The notes beneath the pieces were generated by a model, which was given only the letters and a program-made list of their open reading frames with translations, did no database searches and was not told the origin of the DNA. This document shows, piece after piece, positions 7,533-14,080 of a stretch of DNA of 17,357 nucleotides (positions within the stretch are counted from its first letter, which is position 1; the number at the start of each line of letters is the position of its first letter). The DNA is from JBBQSN01 sp038213835 (GTDB lineage Bacteria; Actinomycetota; Actinomycetes; Actinomycetales; CAWJMD01). A program made the translations under genes and the position numbers. The stretch spans positions 1-17,357 of the forward strand of contig JBBQSN010000073.1 of NCBI GenBank assembly GCA_038213835.1, written 5' to 3'.

Positions 7533-8774
7533 TCACAACGGGACCTTCTGCCCCTTGCCGATCACCGTGATCCCCGACTCGGTGACGTCGAAGCCGCGGG
7601 CGCGGTCGTTGTCGTGGTCCATCCCGATCTGCGCGCCCTCGGGGATGACGACGTTCTTGTCGATGATCGCCCGCCGCACCGTGGCGTGCCGCCCGACCTC
7701 GACGTTCTCCATCAGCACGCTGTCGGTGACCGAGGCCCACGAGTGCACGCTGACCTCGGGGCCGAGGACCGAGTTCTCCACCGTCGCACCCGAGACGACC
7801 ACGCCGGCCGAGACGATCGAGTTCACCGCGTGCCCGATCCGGCCGTGCCAGCCGTGGACGAACTTGGCCGGCGGCAGGGGAGGGGACTGGGTGTAGATGG
7901 GCCACTGGTAGTTGTAGAGGTTGAACACGGGGTGCACGGAGATGAGGTCCATGTGCGCGTCGTAGTAGGAGTCCATCGTCCCGACGTCGCGCCAGTAGCC
8001 GCGGTCGCGGTCGCTCGTGCCGGGCACGACGTTGTCCTTGAAGTCGTAGACCCTCGCGTCGTTCTTGTTCACGAAGAACGGCACGATGTCGCCGCCCATG
8101 TCGTGCGCGGAGGACTCGTCGGCGGCGTCCTGGGTCACGGCGTCGACCAGTGCGTCGGCGGTGAAGACGTAGTTGCCCATCGAGGCCAGTACCTCCTCCG
8201 GGGAGTCCGGGAGGCCGACCGGGTCCTTCGGCTTCTCGAGGAAGTCGCGGATGCGGCTGGGGTCGTCCGGGTCGACGTCGATGACGCCGAACTGGTCCGC
8301 CAACGAGATGGGCTGGCGGATCGCGGCGACGGAGCAGGACGTGCCGGAGGCGAGGTGGTCGTCCACCATCTGGCTGAAGTCCATCCGGTACACGTGGTCC
8401 GCACCGACGACGACGACGATGTCGGGCTTCTCGTCGACCATCAGGTTGAGGCTCTGGAAGATGGCGTCGGCCGAGCCGAGGTACCAGTGCTTGCCCACCC
8501 GCTGCTGAGCCGGGACCGGGGTCACGTAGTTGCCGAGCATCGTCGACATCCGCCACGTCATCGTCACGTGCCGGTCCAGGCTGTGCGACTTGTACTGCGT
8601 CAGCACGACGATCTTGAGGTAGCCCGAGTTGACGATGTTCGTCAGCGCGAAGTCGATCAACCGGTAGCTGCCGCCGAAGGGCACGGCCGGCTTGGCGCGG
8701 TCTGCCGTGAGGGGCATCAGACGTTTGCCCTCACCACCCGCGAGGACGATGGCCAGCACCTTGGGTCCGGGCAT
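7533..8774 (-). CDS. glgC: Glucose-1-phosphate adenylyltransferase (ADP-glucose pyrophosphorylase)
   Basis: Makes ADP-glucose from ATP and glucose-1-phosphate, the committed step of bacterial alpha-glucan (glycogen) synthesis. The 413 residues contain the nucleotidyltransferase signature LAGGEGKRL (11-19), AKPAVPFGG (28-35), WYLGSADAIFQ (97-107) and GADHVYRMD (124-132). A C-terminal left-handed beta-helix of hexapeptide-like repeats runs from about 290 to 400 (NSIVSAGVVVSGATVENSVLG and following). The ATG at 8774 is preferred over the in-frame GTG two codons upstream, because TAGGGT ends 6 nt before the ATG and fits a leaderless transcript. It is divergent from glgA, with only 46 bp between start codons, and is followed by a small membrane gene and serB. 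Confidence 0.96.
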   Translation of the reverse strand: MPGPKVLAIVLAGGEGKRLMPLTADRAKPAVPFGGSYRLIDFALTNIVNSGYLKIVVLTQYKSHSLDRHVTMTWRMSTMLGNYVTPVPAQQRVGKHWYLGSADAIFQSLNLMVDEKPDIVVVVGADHVYRMDFSQMVDDHLASGTSCSVAAIRQPISLADQFGVIDVDPDDPSRIRDFLEKPKDPVGLPDSPEEVLASMGNYVFTADALVDAVTQDAADESSAHDMGGDIVPFFVNKNDARVYDFKDNVVPGTSDRDRGYWRDVGTMDSYYDAHMDLISVHPVFNLYNYQWPIYTQSPPLPPAKFVHGWHGRIGHAVNSIVSAGVVVSGATVENSVLGPEVSVHSWASVTDSVLMENVEVGRHATVRRAIIDKNVVIPEGAQIGMDHDNDRARGFDVTESGITVIGKGQKVPL

Positions 8775-8780
8775 GCACAC

Positions 8781-8786
8781 ACCCTA
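8781..8786 (-). promoter_or_regulatory. -10 element of leaderless glgC promoter
   Basis: TAGGGT on the minus strand, then GTGTGC, then the glgC ATG at 8774-8772. The 6-nt distance puts +1 on the A of ATG. It is embedded in the 8-bp palindrome CCCTAGGG (8782-8789). Confidence 0.55.
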
Positions 8787-8807
8787 GGGGGATGGGCCCC
8801 CGGCGAC

Positions 8808-8813
8808 TACCGT
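8808..8813 (+). promoter_or_regulatory. -10 element of leaderless glgA promoter
   Basis: TACCGT, followed after 7 nt by the GTG at 8821. This predicts a leaderless or near-leaderless mRNA. The hexamer starts 22 bp from the end of the divergent glgC -10 element, so the two promoters would compete for the same DNA face. Confidence 0.5.
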
Positions 8814-8820
8814 GCATCTC

Positions 8821-10026
8821 GTGGCCCGAGTCGACCTGCTGACCAAGGAGTACCCGCCCGCCGTGTACGGAGGGGCCGGTGTGCACGTCACCGAGCTGGC
8901 CCGCGTCCTGCGCGCGCATCTGGACGTCGCCGTGCGGTGCTTCGGCGCCCCCCGCCAGGAGCCGGGGGTGGTCGGCTACCCGGAGGACGCAGGTCTGGCC
9001 CGCGCCAACACGACCCTGTCCACGTTCGGCGTCGACCTGCGGATGGCGGCCGACTCCGCCGGGGCCGCGGTGCTGCACTCGCACACCTGGTACGCCAACA
9101 TGGCCGGCCACTGGGCCAAGCTGCTGCACGGCGTGCCGCACGTCGCCACGACCCACTCGCTGGAGCCGCTGCGCCCCTGGAAGGCCGAGCAGCTCGGCGG
9201 CGGGTACGCCCTCTCCTCGTTCGCCGAGCGCACCGCGTTCCTCGGCGCCCAGGCAGTGATCGCGGTCAGCCGCGGCATGCGCGAGGACATCCTGCGTTCC
9301 TACCCGGACATCGACCCGGCGCGCGTGCACGTGGTCCACAACGGCATCGACACCGAGGGCTGGGCGCGCGACACCTCCCCGGCCGCCGCCGAGGTCGTCC
9401 GCGCCATGGGGGTCGACCCCGAGCGCCCGCTCGTGGTGTTCGTCGGGCGGATCACCCGGCAGAAGGGCCTGCCGTACCTGCTGCGGGCGATCGAGCTGCT
9501 GCCCGCCGACACCCAGTTCGTGCTGTGCGCAGGTGCCCCGGACACCCCGGAGATCATGGCCGAGGTCTCCGACGGCGTGCGGGGGCTGCAGCAGCGGCGC
9601 GACGGCATCGTCTGGATCGACCGGGTGCTACCGAGGAGCGAGCTGTGCCAGCTGCTCTCGCACGCCACGGTCTTCGTCTGCCCGTCGGTCTACGAGCCGC
9701 TCGGCATCGTCAACCTCGAGGCGATGGCCTGCGGTGCGGCCGTCGTCGGCACCGCCACCGGGGGCATCCCCGAGGTGGTGGTCCCCGACGAGACGGGCTG
9801 GCTGGTCCCGATCGACCAGGTCGACGACGGCACCGGCACCCCGGTCGACGCCGAGCGGTACGTGGCCGATCTCGCCGCAGCCCTCACCGAGGCGGTGCAG
9901 GACCCGGAGCGGGCGGGCCGCTACGGGCAGGCCGGCCTGGTGCGGGCCCGCGAGCACTTCTCCTGGGAGCAGATCGCCGCCCAGACGCTCGAGGTCTACC
10001 GGTCAGCGGGGACCGACCTCGGCTGA
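8821..10026 (+). CDS. glgA: GlgA/GlgM-type glycosyltransferase (glycogen synthase, corynebacterial family)
   Basis: GT4-family transferase using ADP-glucose. Members of this actinobacterial family are annotated as glycogen synthase; the mycobacterial homologue makes maltose-1-phosphate for the GlgE pathway (known for the family, not shown here). In 401 residues the sequence has KEYPP (9-13), YGGAGVHV (16-23), HSHTWYAN (86-93), THSLEP (111-116), GRITRQKG (209-216) and the donor-site block PSVYEPLGIVNLEAMACG (288-305). The last contains the E-x7-E pattern of GT-B retaining enzymes. GTG 8821 is chosen because TACCGT ends 7 nt upstream and the product begins MARVDLLTKEYPP, matching the expected N terminus. 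It partners the divergent glgC. Its 3' end overlaps the convergent downstream gene by 24 bp. Confidence 0.93.
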   Translation: MARVDLLTKEYPPAVYGGAGVHVTELARVLRAHLDVAVRCFGAPRQEPGVVGYPEDAGLARANTTLSTFGVDLRMAADSAGAAVLHSHTWYANMAGHWAKLLHGVPHVATTHSLEPLRPWKAEQLGGGYALSSFAERTAFLGAQAVIAVSRGMREDILRSYPDIDPARVHVVHNGIDTEGWARDTSPAAAEVVRAMGVDPERPLVVFVGRITRQKGLPYLLRAIELLPADTQFVLCAGAPDTPEIMAEVSDGVRGLQQRRDGIVWIDRVLPRSELCQLLSHATVFVCPSVYEPLGIVNLEAMACGAAVVGTATGGIPEVVVPDETGWLVPIDQVDDGTGTPVDAERYVADLAAALTEAVQDPERAGRYGQAGLVRAREHFSWEQIAAQTLEVYRSAGTDLG

Positions 10027-10800
10027 GGTCGCCGCCGCCAGCGCACGCCGGGCCGTGGTGTCGATCTCCCGCAGCACGTCGGCCCGTCGGCCCGCCTCCC
10101 AGCCGCTGACCGAGCCGCCGTCGTCGAGGGCAGCCAGCTCCACGATGCCGCGCACCCGCGTCGCCGTCCCCAGCACCCGAACAGCCCGGGGTGCGGTGCC
10201 CGGCGGGAGCAGCCGGTGGTCCACCCCGCCGTCGCGCAGCCCGGCGATCCGGTGCGCCACGTCGTCGCGCCAGCGGGCGACGTCCAGGTGGGCCAGGGCG
10301 TCGGTGGCCTGCAGCAGGGCCGTGCGCAGCGCCCGTTCGGCCTCCGGCAGGTCGCCGAAGGCCGGAGCGGGCAGCCGGGTGCCCTCCGGGTGCCGCCAGC
10401 CGTGCCAGGAGACGCAGAACCCCTGCTCCTGCTCGGATCCGAAGGGCTCGACCTCCGGGACGTAGGTCCACCCCGCCTCGCCCGGGACGGGCAACGCCAC
10501 GACCGCCTCGCCGGCGTCGACGGCCGCCTCGACCGCGGCCGGGACGGCCGGCAGCCCCAGCGCGTCGCCGGGCGCGGGCAGCAGCGACCTCAGGACGGTC
10601 GCGCGCCCGGCCAGGTGGTCGAGCAGGTCGTGCAGCCCGGGCCCGTTCGGCGAGGCGCTCACCGGCTGGTCCTGGCCCAGCACCGCGTGCGGCTCGTCCT
10701 CGCCGGTGACGACGGCGACCGCCCGGACGGCGTCCACCCGCCCGTCCAGCACTGCCGTGCCCCACAGGGCGAGCAGCACGGACCGGGGCAGCAGGAGCAC
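10003..10800 (-). CDS. Conserved actinobacterial protein of unknown function
   Basis: 265 residues, beginning MLLLPRSVLLALWGTAVLDG. I recognise this opening (LLPR-x-V-x-LALWGTAVL) as that of a family seen repeatedly in actinobacterial genomes without assigned function; this is recall, not a search. The body is acidic and Ala-rich with no catalytic motif that I can name. A Trp/His-rich centre (GFCVSWHGWRHPEG, about 159-172) and an Arg/Asp-rich C-terminal helix region follow. There is no signal peptide or convincing membrane helix beyond the hydrophobic N terminus. The GTG at 10800 is chosen over ATG 10842, because TACCCT sits exactly 6 nt upstream (leaderless) and the extra residues in the longer form are low-complexity. 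It overlaps glgA tail-to-tail by 24 bp and diverges from the ABC-ATPase operon. Confidence 0.75.
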   Translation of the reverse strand: MLLLPRSVLLALWGTAVLDGRVDAVRAVAVVTGEDEPHAVLGQDQPVSASPNGPGLHDLLDHLAGRATVLRSLLPAPGDALGLPAVPAAVEAAVDAGEAVVALPVPGEAGWTYVPEVEPFGSEQEQGFCVSWHGWRHPEGTRLPAPAFGDLPEAERALRTALLQATDALAHLDVARWRDDVAHRIAGLRDGGVDHRLLPPGTAPRAVRVLGTATRVRGIVELAALDDGGSVSGWEAGRRADVLREIDTTARRALAAATSAEVGPR

Positions 10801-10806
10801 GCCACC

Positions 10807-10812
10807 AGGGTA
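10807..10812 (-). promoter_or_regulatory. -10 element of leaderless promoter for the 265-residue unknown gene
   Basis: TACCCT on the minus strand, then GGTGGC, then the GTG at 10800. The spacing is the same 6 nt as at cphB, serB and glgC, which supports the shorter start for this gene. Confidence 0.5.
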
Positions 10813-10841
10813 GGCGGCGGCGCGAGACCCGGCCCGCCCCA

Positions 10842-10847
10842 TAGGCT
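10842..10847 (+). promoter_or_regulatory. -10 element upstream of the short leader ORF and ABC-ATPase operon
   Basis: TAGGCT, followed after 7 nt by the ATG at 10855. This would make the 21-codon leader ORF leaderless and give the ABC-ATPase gene a 5' leader of about 62 nt. Confidence 0.4.
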
Positions 10848-10854
10848 CAGGGCT

Positions 10855-10920
10855 ATGAGCGAGCGGAGCGAGCGAGCCATTCGGCACAGTGCTCACGCCA
10901 TGGCGAGGAACCAGACATGA
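10855..10920 (+). CDS. Short leader ORF (21 codons, MSERSER start) overlapping the ABC-ATPase start
   Basis: ATG at 10855 opens 21 codons starting MSERSER and ending in a TGA that overlaps the ABC-ATPase ATG in an ATGA arrangement. A TAnnnT hexamer lies 7 nt upstream. The first bases are a tandem GAGCGAGCG/GAGCGAGCGAG repeat. I recall similar sequences encoding SERSER at many actinobacterial gene starts, so this may be a dispersed repeat rather than selected coding sequence. Codons such as ATT, AGT, GCT and ACA break the GC3 rule of neighbouring genes, arguing against a conserved peptide. If translated, it would couple to the downstream gene by termination-reinitiation. Confidence 0.3.
   Translation: MSERSERAIRHSAHAMARNQT
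10858..10878. repeat. GAGCGAGCG tandem motif, likely copy of a dispersed actinobacterial repeat
   Basis: Two imperfect units of GAGCGAGCG lie head to tail just inside the leader ORF. The same purine-rich element is, from memory, frequent near gene starts in actinobacterial chromosomes. Only one copy is visible in this window. Confidence 0.4.
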
Positions 10921-11702
10921 GCGACGTCCTGGAGATGGCAGGAGTCACGGTGGTGCGCGACGGGACCGCGCTCGTCGAGTCGATCGACTGGGAGGTCGAG
11001 GAGGGGGACCGCTGGGTCGTCCTCGGCCCGAACGGCGCAGGCAAGACCACGCTGCTGCAGGTGGCGGCCGGACGCATCCACCCGACGCAGGGTGTCGTGG
11101 GCATCCTCGGCGAGGTGCTGGGCACCGTCGACGTCTTCGAGCTGCGGCCGCGGATCGGCCTGTCCAGTGCTTCCCTCGCCGAGCGGCTGCCGCCGGACGA
11201 GCGGGTGCGCGACGTCGTCGTCACCGCGTCGTACGGGGTCACCGGCCGGTGGCGCGAGGACTACGACCAGCTCGACCACGCCCGAGCCGTCGAGCTGCTG
11301 GGTGCGCTCGGCGTCGCCGAGCTCGCCGACCGGCGGTTCGGCACGCTGTCCGAGGGTGAGCGCAAGCGGGTCCAGATCGCCCGGGCGCTGATGACCGACC
11401 CCGAGCTGATGCTGCTCGACGAGCCCGCGGCCGGCCTCGACCTCGGTGGTCGCGAGGACCTCGTCGCGCGGCTCGCCGCCCTGGCGCTGGACCTCGAGGC
11501 GCCGGCGATGGTGCTCGTGACGCACCACGTCGAGGAGATCCCCCCTGGCTTCACCCACGTCCTGATGCTGCGGGACGGCAAGGTGGTGGCGCAGGGCCCG
11601 CTGGTCCACACGCTGACCGCCGAGAACCTGACCGCGACGTTCGGTCTGCCGCTGGTCGTGGAGCAGCACGGGGATCGGTGGAGCGCGCGTGCCTTTGGTT
11701 GA
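10917..11702 (+). CDS. ABC transporter ATP-binding protein
   Basis: 261-residue single-domain ATPase. Motifs in order: Walker A GPNGAGKTT (37-45), the signature LSEGERKRV (144-152, LSGGQ variant), Walker B LMLLDEP (164-170), D-loop GLDL (173-176) and a switch His in VTHHVEEIP (201-209). The VTHHVEEIPPG segment resembles ModF-like ATPases. The usual Q-loop Gln is not obvious: the region after RIGL reads SSASL. ATG 10917 has GAGGAA 6 nt upstream. The next gene starts 14 nt inside this one, so the ATPase is co-translated with a TauE/SafE permease. That permease family does not normally need an ATPase, so functional pairing is not implied. It has no cognate ABC membrane subunit nearby. Confidence 0.93.
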   Translation: MSDVLEMAGVTVVRDGTALVESIDWEVEEGDRWVVLGPNGAGKTTLLQVAAGRIHPTQGVVGILGEVLGTVDVFELRPRIGLSSASLAERLPPDERVRDVVVTASYGVTGRWREDYDQLDHARAVELLGALGVAELADRRFGTLSEGERKRVQIARALMTDPELMLLDEPAAGLDLGGREDLVARLAALALDLEAPAMVLVTHHVEEIPPGFTHVLMLRDGKVVAQGPLVHTLTAENLTATFGLPLVVEQHGDRWSARAFG

Positions 11703-12471
11703 GGTCGCCCTCCTCCTCCTCGCAGGTGTCGCCGCCGGAACGATCAACACGGTCGTGGGCTCCGGCACGCTCATCACGTTCCCGACCCTGCTCGCGTTCG
11801 GGTACTCACCGGTCGTCGCGAACATCTCGAACAACGTCGGCCTGGTGCCCGGCGGCGTCAGCGGCACGTGGGGGTACCGGGTCGAGCTGACGGGCCAGGG
11901 TGGCCGGATCCGGCTGCTGGCCCCGATGTCGTTGCTCGGCTCCGTGACCGGCGCGGTGCTGCTGCTGGCCCTGCCCCCCGAGGCCTTCGCCGCGATCGTC
12001 CCGGTGCTGCTCGGCATCTCGCTCGTCCTGGTCATCGTCCAGCCTCGGCTGCAGGCCACCCTGGCCCGGCGCCGGGAGGCCCGCGGGCAGGCCGAGGACC
12101 ACAGCAGCCCGGGGCGGACGGCCCTGACGATGGGTGGCACGTACCTGGCCGGGACCTACGGCGGGTACTTCGGCGCGGCGCAGGGCGTCCTGCTGGTGGG
12201 GCTGCTGGGCTCCCTCCTGCCCGAGTCGTTGCAGCGCGTCAACGCCCTGAAGAACGTGCTGTCGCTGGTCGTCAACGCGGTTGCCGCCGTCACGTTCTCG
12301 CTCATCGCCTTCGACCAGATCGACTGGGCGGTCGTGGCCGTCATCGCCACGGGCTCGCTGATCGGTGGGCTGATCGGTGCGAAGGCCGGTCGCCGGCTGC
12401 CGCCCGTCGCGCTCCGGGTGCTGATCGTGGTCGTCGGGGTCGTGGCCATCGTCCGCATCGTCACAGGGTGA
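11689..12471 (+). CDS. TauE/SafE-family membrane permease (sulfite exporter-like)
   Basis: 260-residue inner-membrane protein of a family proposed to move sulfur-containing or other organic anions; the substrate here is unknown. The N-terminal repeat begins AGTINTVVGSGTLITFPTLL (about 16-35) and the second half carries the matching GTYGGYFGAAQGVLL, the internal duplication typical of TauE/SafE. About seven to eight hydrophobic segments are visible, with a charged cytoplasmic loop near 120-145 (RRREARGQAEDHSSPG). GTG 11689 has GGTGGAG 5 nt upstream and overlaps the ABC ATPase by 14 nt. Only 7 nt separate its stop from the SpoU gene start. Confidence 0.93.
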   Translation: MPLVEVALLLLAGVAAGTINTVVGSGTLITFPTLLAFGYSPVVANISNNVGLVPGGVSGTWGYRVELTGQGGRIRLLAPMSLLGSVTGAVLLLALPPEAFAAIVPVLLGISLVLVIVQPRLQATLARRREARGQAEDHSSPGRTALTMGGTYLAGTYGGYFGAAQGVLLVGLLGSLLPESLQRVNALKNVLSLVVNAVAAVTFSLIAFDQIDWAVVAVIATGSLIGGLIGAKAGRRLPPVALRVLIVVVGVVAIVRIVTG

Positions 12472-12478
12472 GCGTGCG

Positions 12479-13303
12479 GTGACGGGGTCCGGGCAGGTGC
12501 TGGTGCACGACGCGGACGACCCCCGGGTGCGGGAGTTCACCCGGCTCACCGACGTCGCGCTGCGCCGGGTCAAGGACCCGGCCGAGGGCCTGTACATGGC
12601 CGAGTCGCGCAAGGTGATCACCCGCGCGCTGGCCGCCGGCCACCGGCCGCGTGCCTTCCTGATGGGCCACCGCTGGTTCGCCGAGTCGCAGGACCTGCTG
12701 GCCCACCCGTCGGCCGCCGGGGTCCCGGCCTTCGTCGCCGACGACGCGGTGCTGGAGCAGATCACCGGCTTCAAGCTGCACCGAGGGATGCTCGCCTCGA
12801 TGCACCGCCCGGTGCTGCCGTCGGTCCAGGAGGTGGTCGCGGGTGCACGCCGGGTGGCCGTGCTCGAGGACGTCGTCGACCACACCAACGTCGGCGCCAT
12901 GTTCCGCTCCGCCGCCGGGCTGGGGGTCGACGCCGTGCTCATCACGCCACGGTGCGCCGACCCGTTCTACCGCCGCTCCGTGCGGGTCTCGATGGGGACC
13001 GTCTTCCAGGTGCCGTGGACCCGGATCGACCCCTGGCCGGACGGTATCGACCTGCTGCACGACGCGGGGTTCACCGTGGCGGCCACCGCCCTGGCTCCTG
13101 GGGCGGTCTCGCTCGACGACCTCGGACTCGACCTGCCCGAGCGGCTCGTGACCGTGCTCGGCACCGAGGGCGAGGGCCTCGCGTCGGAGACGGTGCAGCG
13201 GGCGGACGTCGTGGTGCGGATCCCGATGAGCGGCGGCGTCGACTCGCTCAACGTCGCCGCCGCCAGCGCGGTGCTGTTCTGGGCGACCCGGCCCACCCGC
13301 TGA
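12479..13303 (+). CDS. SpoU/TrmH-family RNA 2'-O-methyltransferase
   Basis: SAM-dependent methyltransferase acting on rRNA or tRNA ribose; the exact target is not evident. The 274 residues have an N-terminal RNA-binding substrate domain (about 20-110, with LRRVKDPAEGLYMAES) and the SPOUT trefoil-knot domain. Its three motifs are visible: motif 1 VVDHTNVGAMFRSAAGLG (Asn and Arg), motif 2 VTVLGTEGEGLA, and motif 3 IPMSGGVDSLNVAAASAVL. The start is a GTG 7 nt after the permease stop, with AGGGTGAG overlapping that stop serving as ribosome-binding site. It is the last gene of the operon and converges on the membrane-protein gene across a 182-bp gap. Confidence 0.94.
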   Translation: MTGSGQVLVHDADDPRVREFTRLTDVALRRVKDPAEGLYMAESRKVITRALAAGHRPRAFLMGHRWFAESQDLLAHPSAAGVPAFVADDAVLEQITGFKLHRGMLASMHRPVLPSVQEVVAGARRVAVLEDVVDHTNVGAMFRSAAGLGVDAVLITPRCADPFYRRSVRVSMGTVFQVPWTRIDPWPDGIDLLHDAGFTVAATALAPGAVSLDDLGLDLPERLVTVLGTEGEGLASETVQRADVVVRIPMSGGVDSLNVAAASAVLFWATRPTR

Positions 13304-13434
13304 GCGCCCGGCGCTACCCGCTTGCGTGCAGCGGCCACCGCGGCGGAGGTTGCGGCGACCCGCCCTGCGACGCGAAGTCGGTCGCGGACGACCGGCAGAT
13401 CTTCGTGTCGGGCACCGAGGGGCACCGCTCGTCC

Positions 13435-13459
13435 TGCTGAGCCCGGCCGCCGGGCAGCA
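13435..13459. terminator. Hairpin in the convergent gap after the SpoU gene, candidate bidirectional terminator
   Basis: GCCCGG (13441-13446) pairs with CCGGGC (13450-13455) around CCG. TGCT (13435-13438) and AGCA (13456-13459) extend the stem past a 2-nt GA bulge. It lies between two convergent genes (stops at 13303 and 13486). The rest of the 182-bp gap shows no gene with a start codon. No U-tract follows. Confidence 0.45.
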
Positions 13460-13485
13460 ACTCCTGACACAGGTCCGGACGGGCC

Positions 13486-14040
13486 TCAGCCGGTGCGGGC
13501 GAGCACCGCGACGCCGGCACAGGCCAGCGCCCACAGCACGCTGGTGAAGGTGCCGATGATGAACCGCTCGGAGGTGCCCGGCTCGCGCAGCTCGGGGTAC
13601 CGGCCGAGGCCCTTGACCGCGAGCACGATCGCGATGCCCTCGGGCCAGCCGACCAGCGCCGAGACGCAGATGGCCGCGCGCTCGAGCACGCCGATGGTGG
13701 CGCCGCCGCGCAGCACGGCTGCCGGGGGAGCTCCGGTCCCCGGCGGCACCGGCTCGGGCACCATCCGCAGCACCGCCGACGTGGCGGGGCCACCACCCAC
13801 GACGGCGGCCACGACGGCCAGGACGAGACCCAGCGGCAGCAGCCCGGGCTCGCCGGGGACCAGGACCGTGACGACGGCGGTCGCGGCGAGGGCCACCGGC
13901 AGCGCCCCGACGAGCGCGAGCCGCAGAGGTCGTGCCCGGGGCGGGGGGTTCGAGGACCCGGGGTCGGCCAGCGGCACCACCCACGCCAGCACGCCCACGG
14001 CGCAGGTGGCGACCAGCGCCACGAGGACGACGACGTTCAC
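13486..14040 (-). CDS. Multi-helix membrane protein paired with SatD-like gene
   Basis: 184 residues with about five hydrophobic segments: near 1-21, 42-61, 66-85, 113-140 and 163-182. The C-terminal third, with LERAAICVSALVGWPEGIAIVLAVKGLGRYPEL then SERFIIGTFTSVLWA read as separate blocks, resembles the C-terminal helices of DUF3307-type membrane proteins that sit beside satD genes in Firmicutes. That match is from memory and covers only part of the protein. The start is a GTG with a weak upstream AGG. It lies 40 bp downstream of the SatD-like gene on the same strand, most likely one operon. Its function is unknown. Confidence 0.75.
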   Translation of the reverse strand: MNVVVLVALVATCAVGVLAWVVPLADPGSSNPPPRARPLRLALVGALPVALAATAVVTVLVPGEPGLLPLGLVLAVVAAVVGGGPATSAVLRMVPEPVPPGTGAPPAAVLRGGATIGVLERAAICVSALVGWPEGIAIVLAVKGLGRYPELREPGTSERFIIGTFTSVLWALACAGVAVLARTG

Positions 14041-14080
14041 GGACGCGCCTGCGACGTGGCCAGGGACGCGGTGGAGGAGG

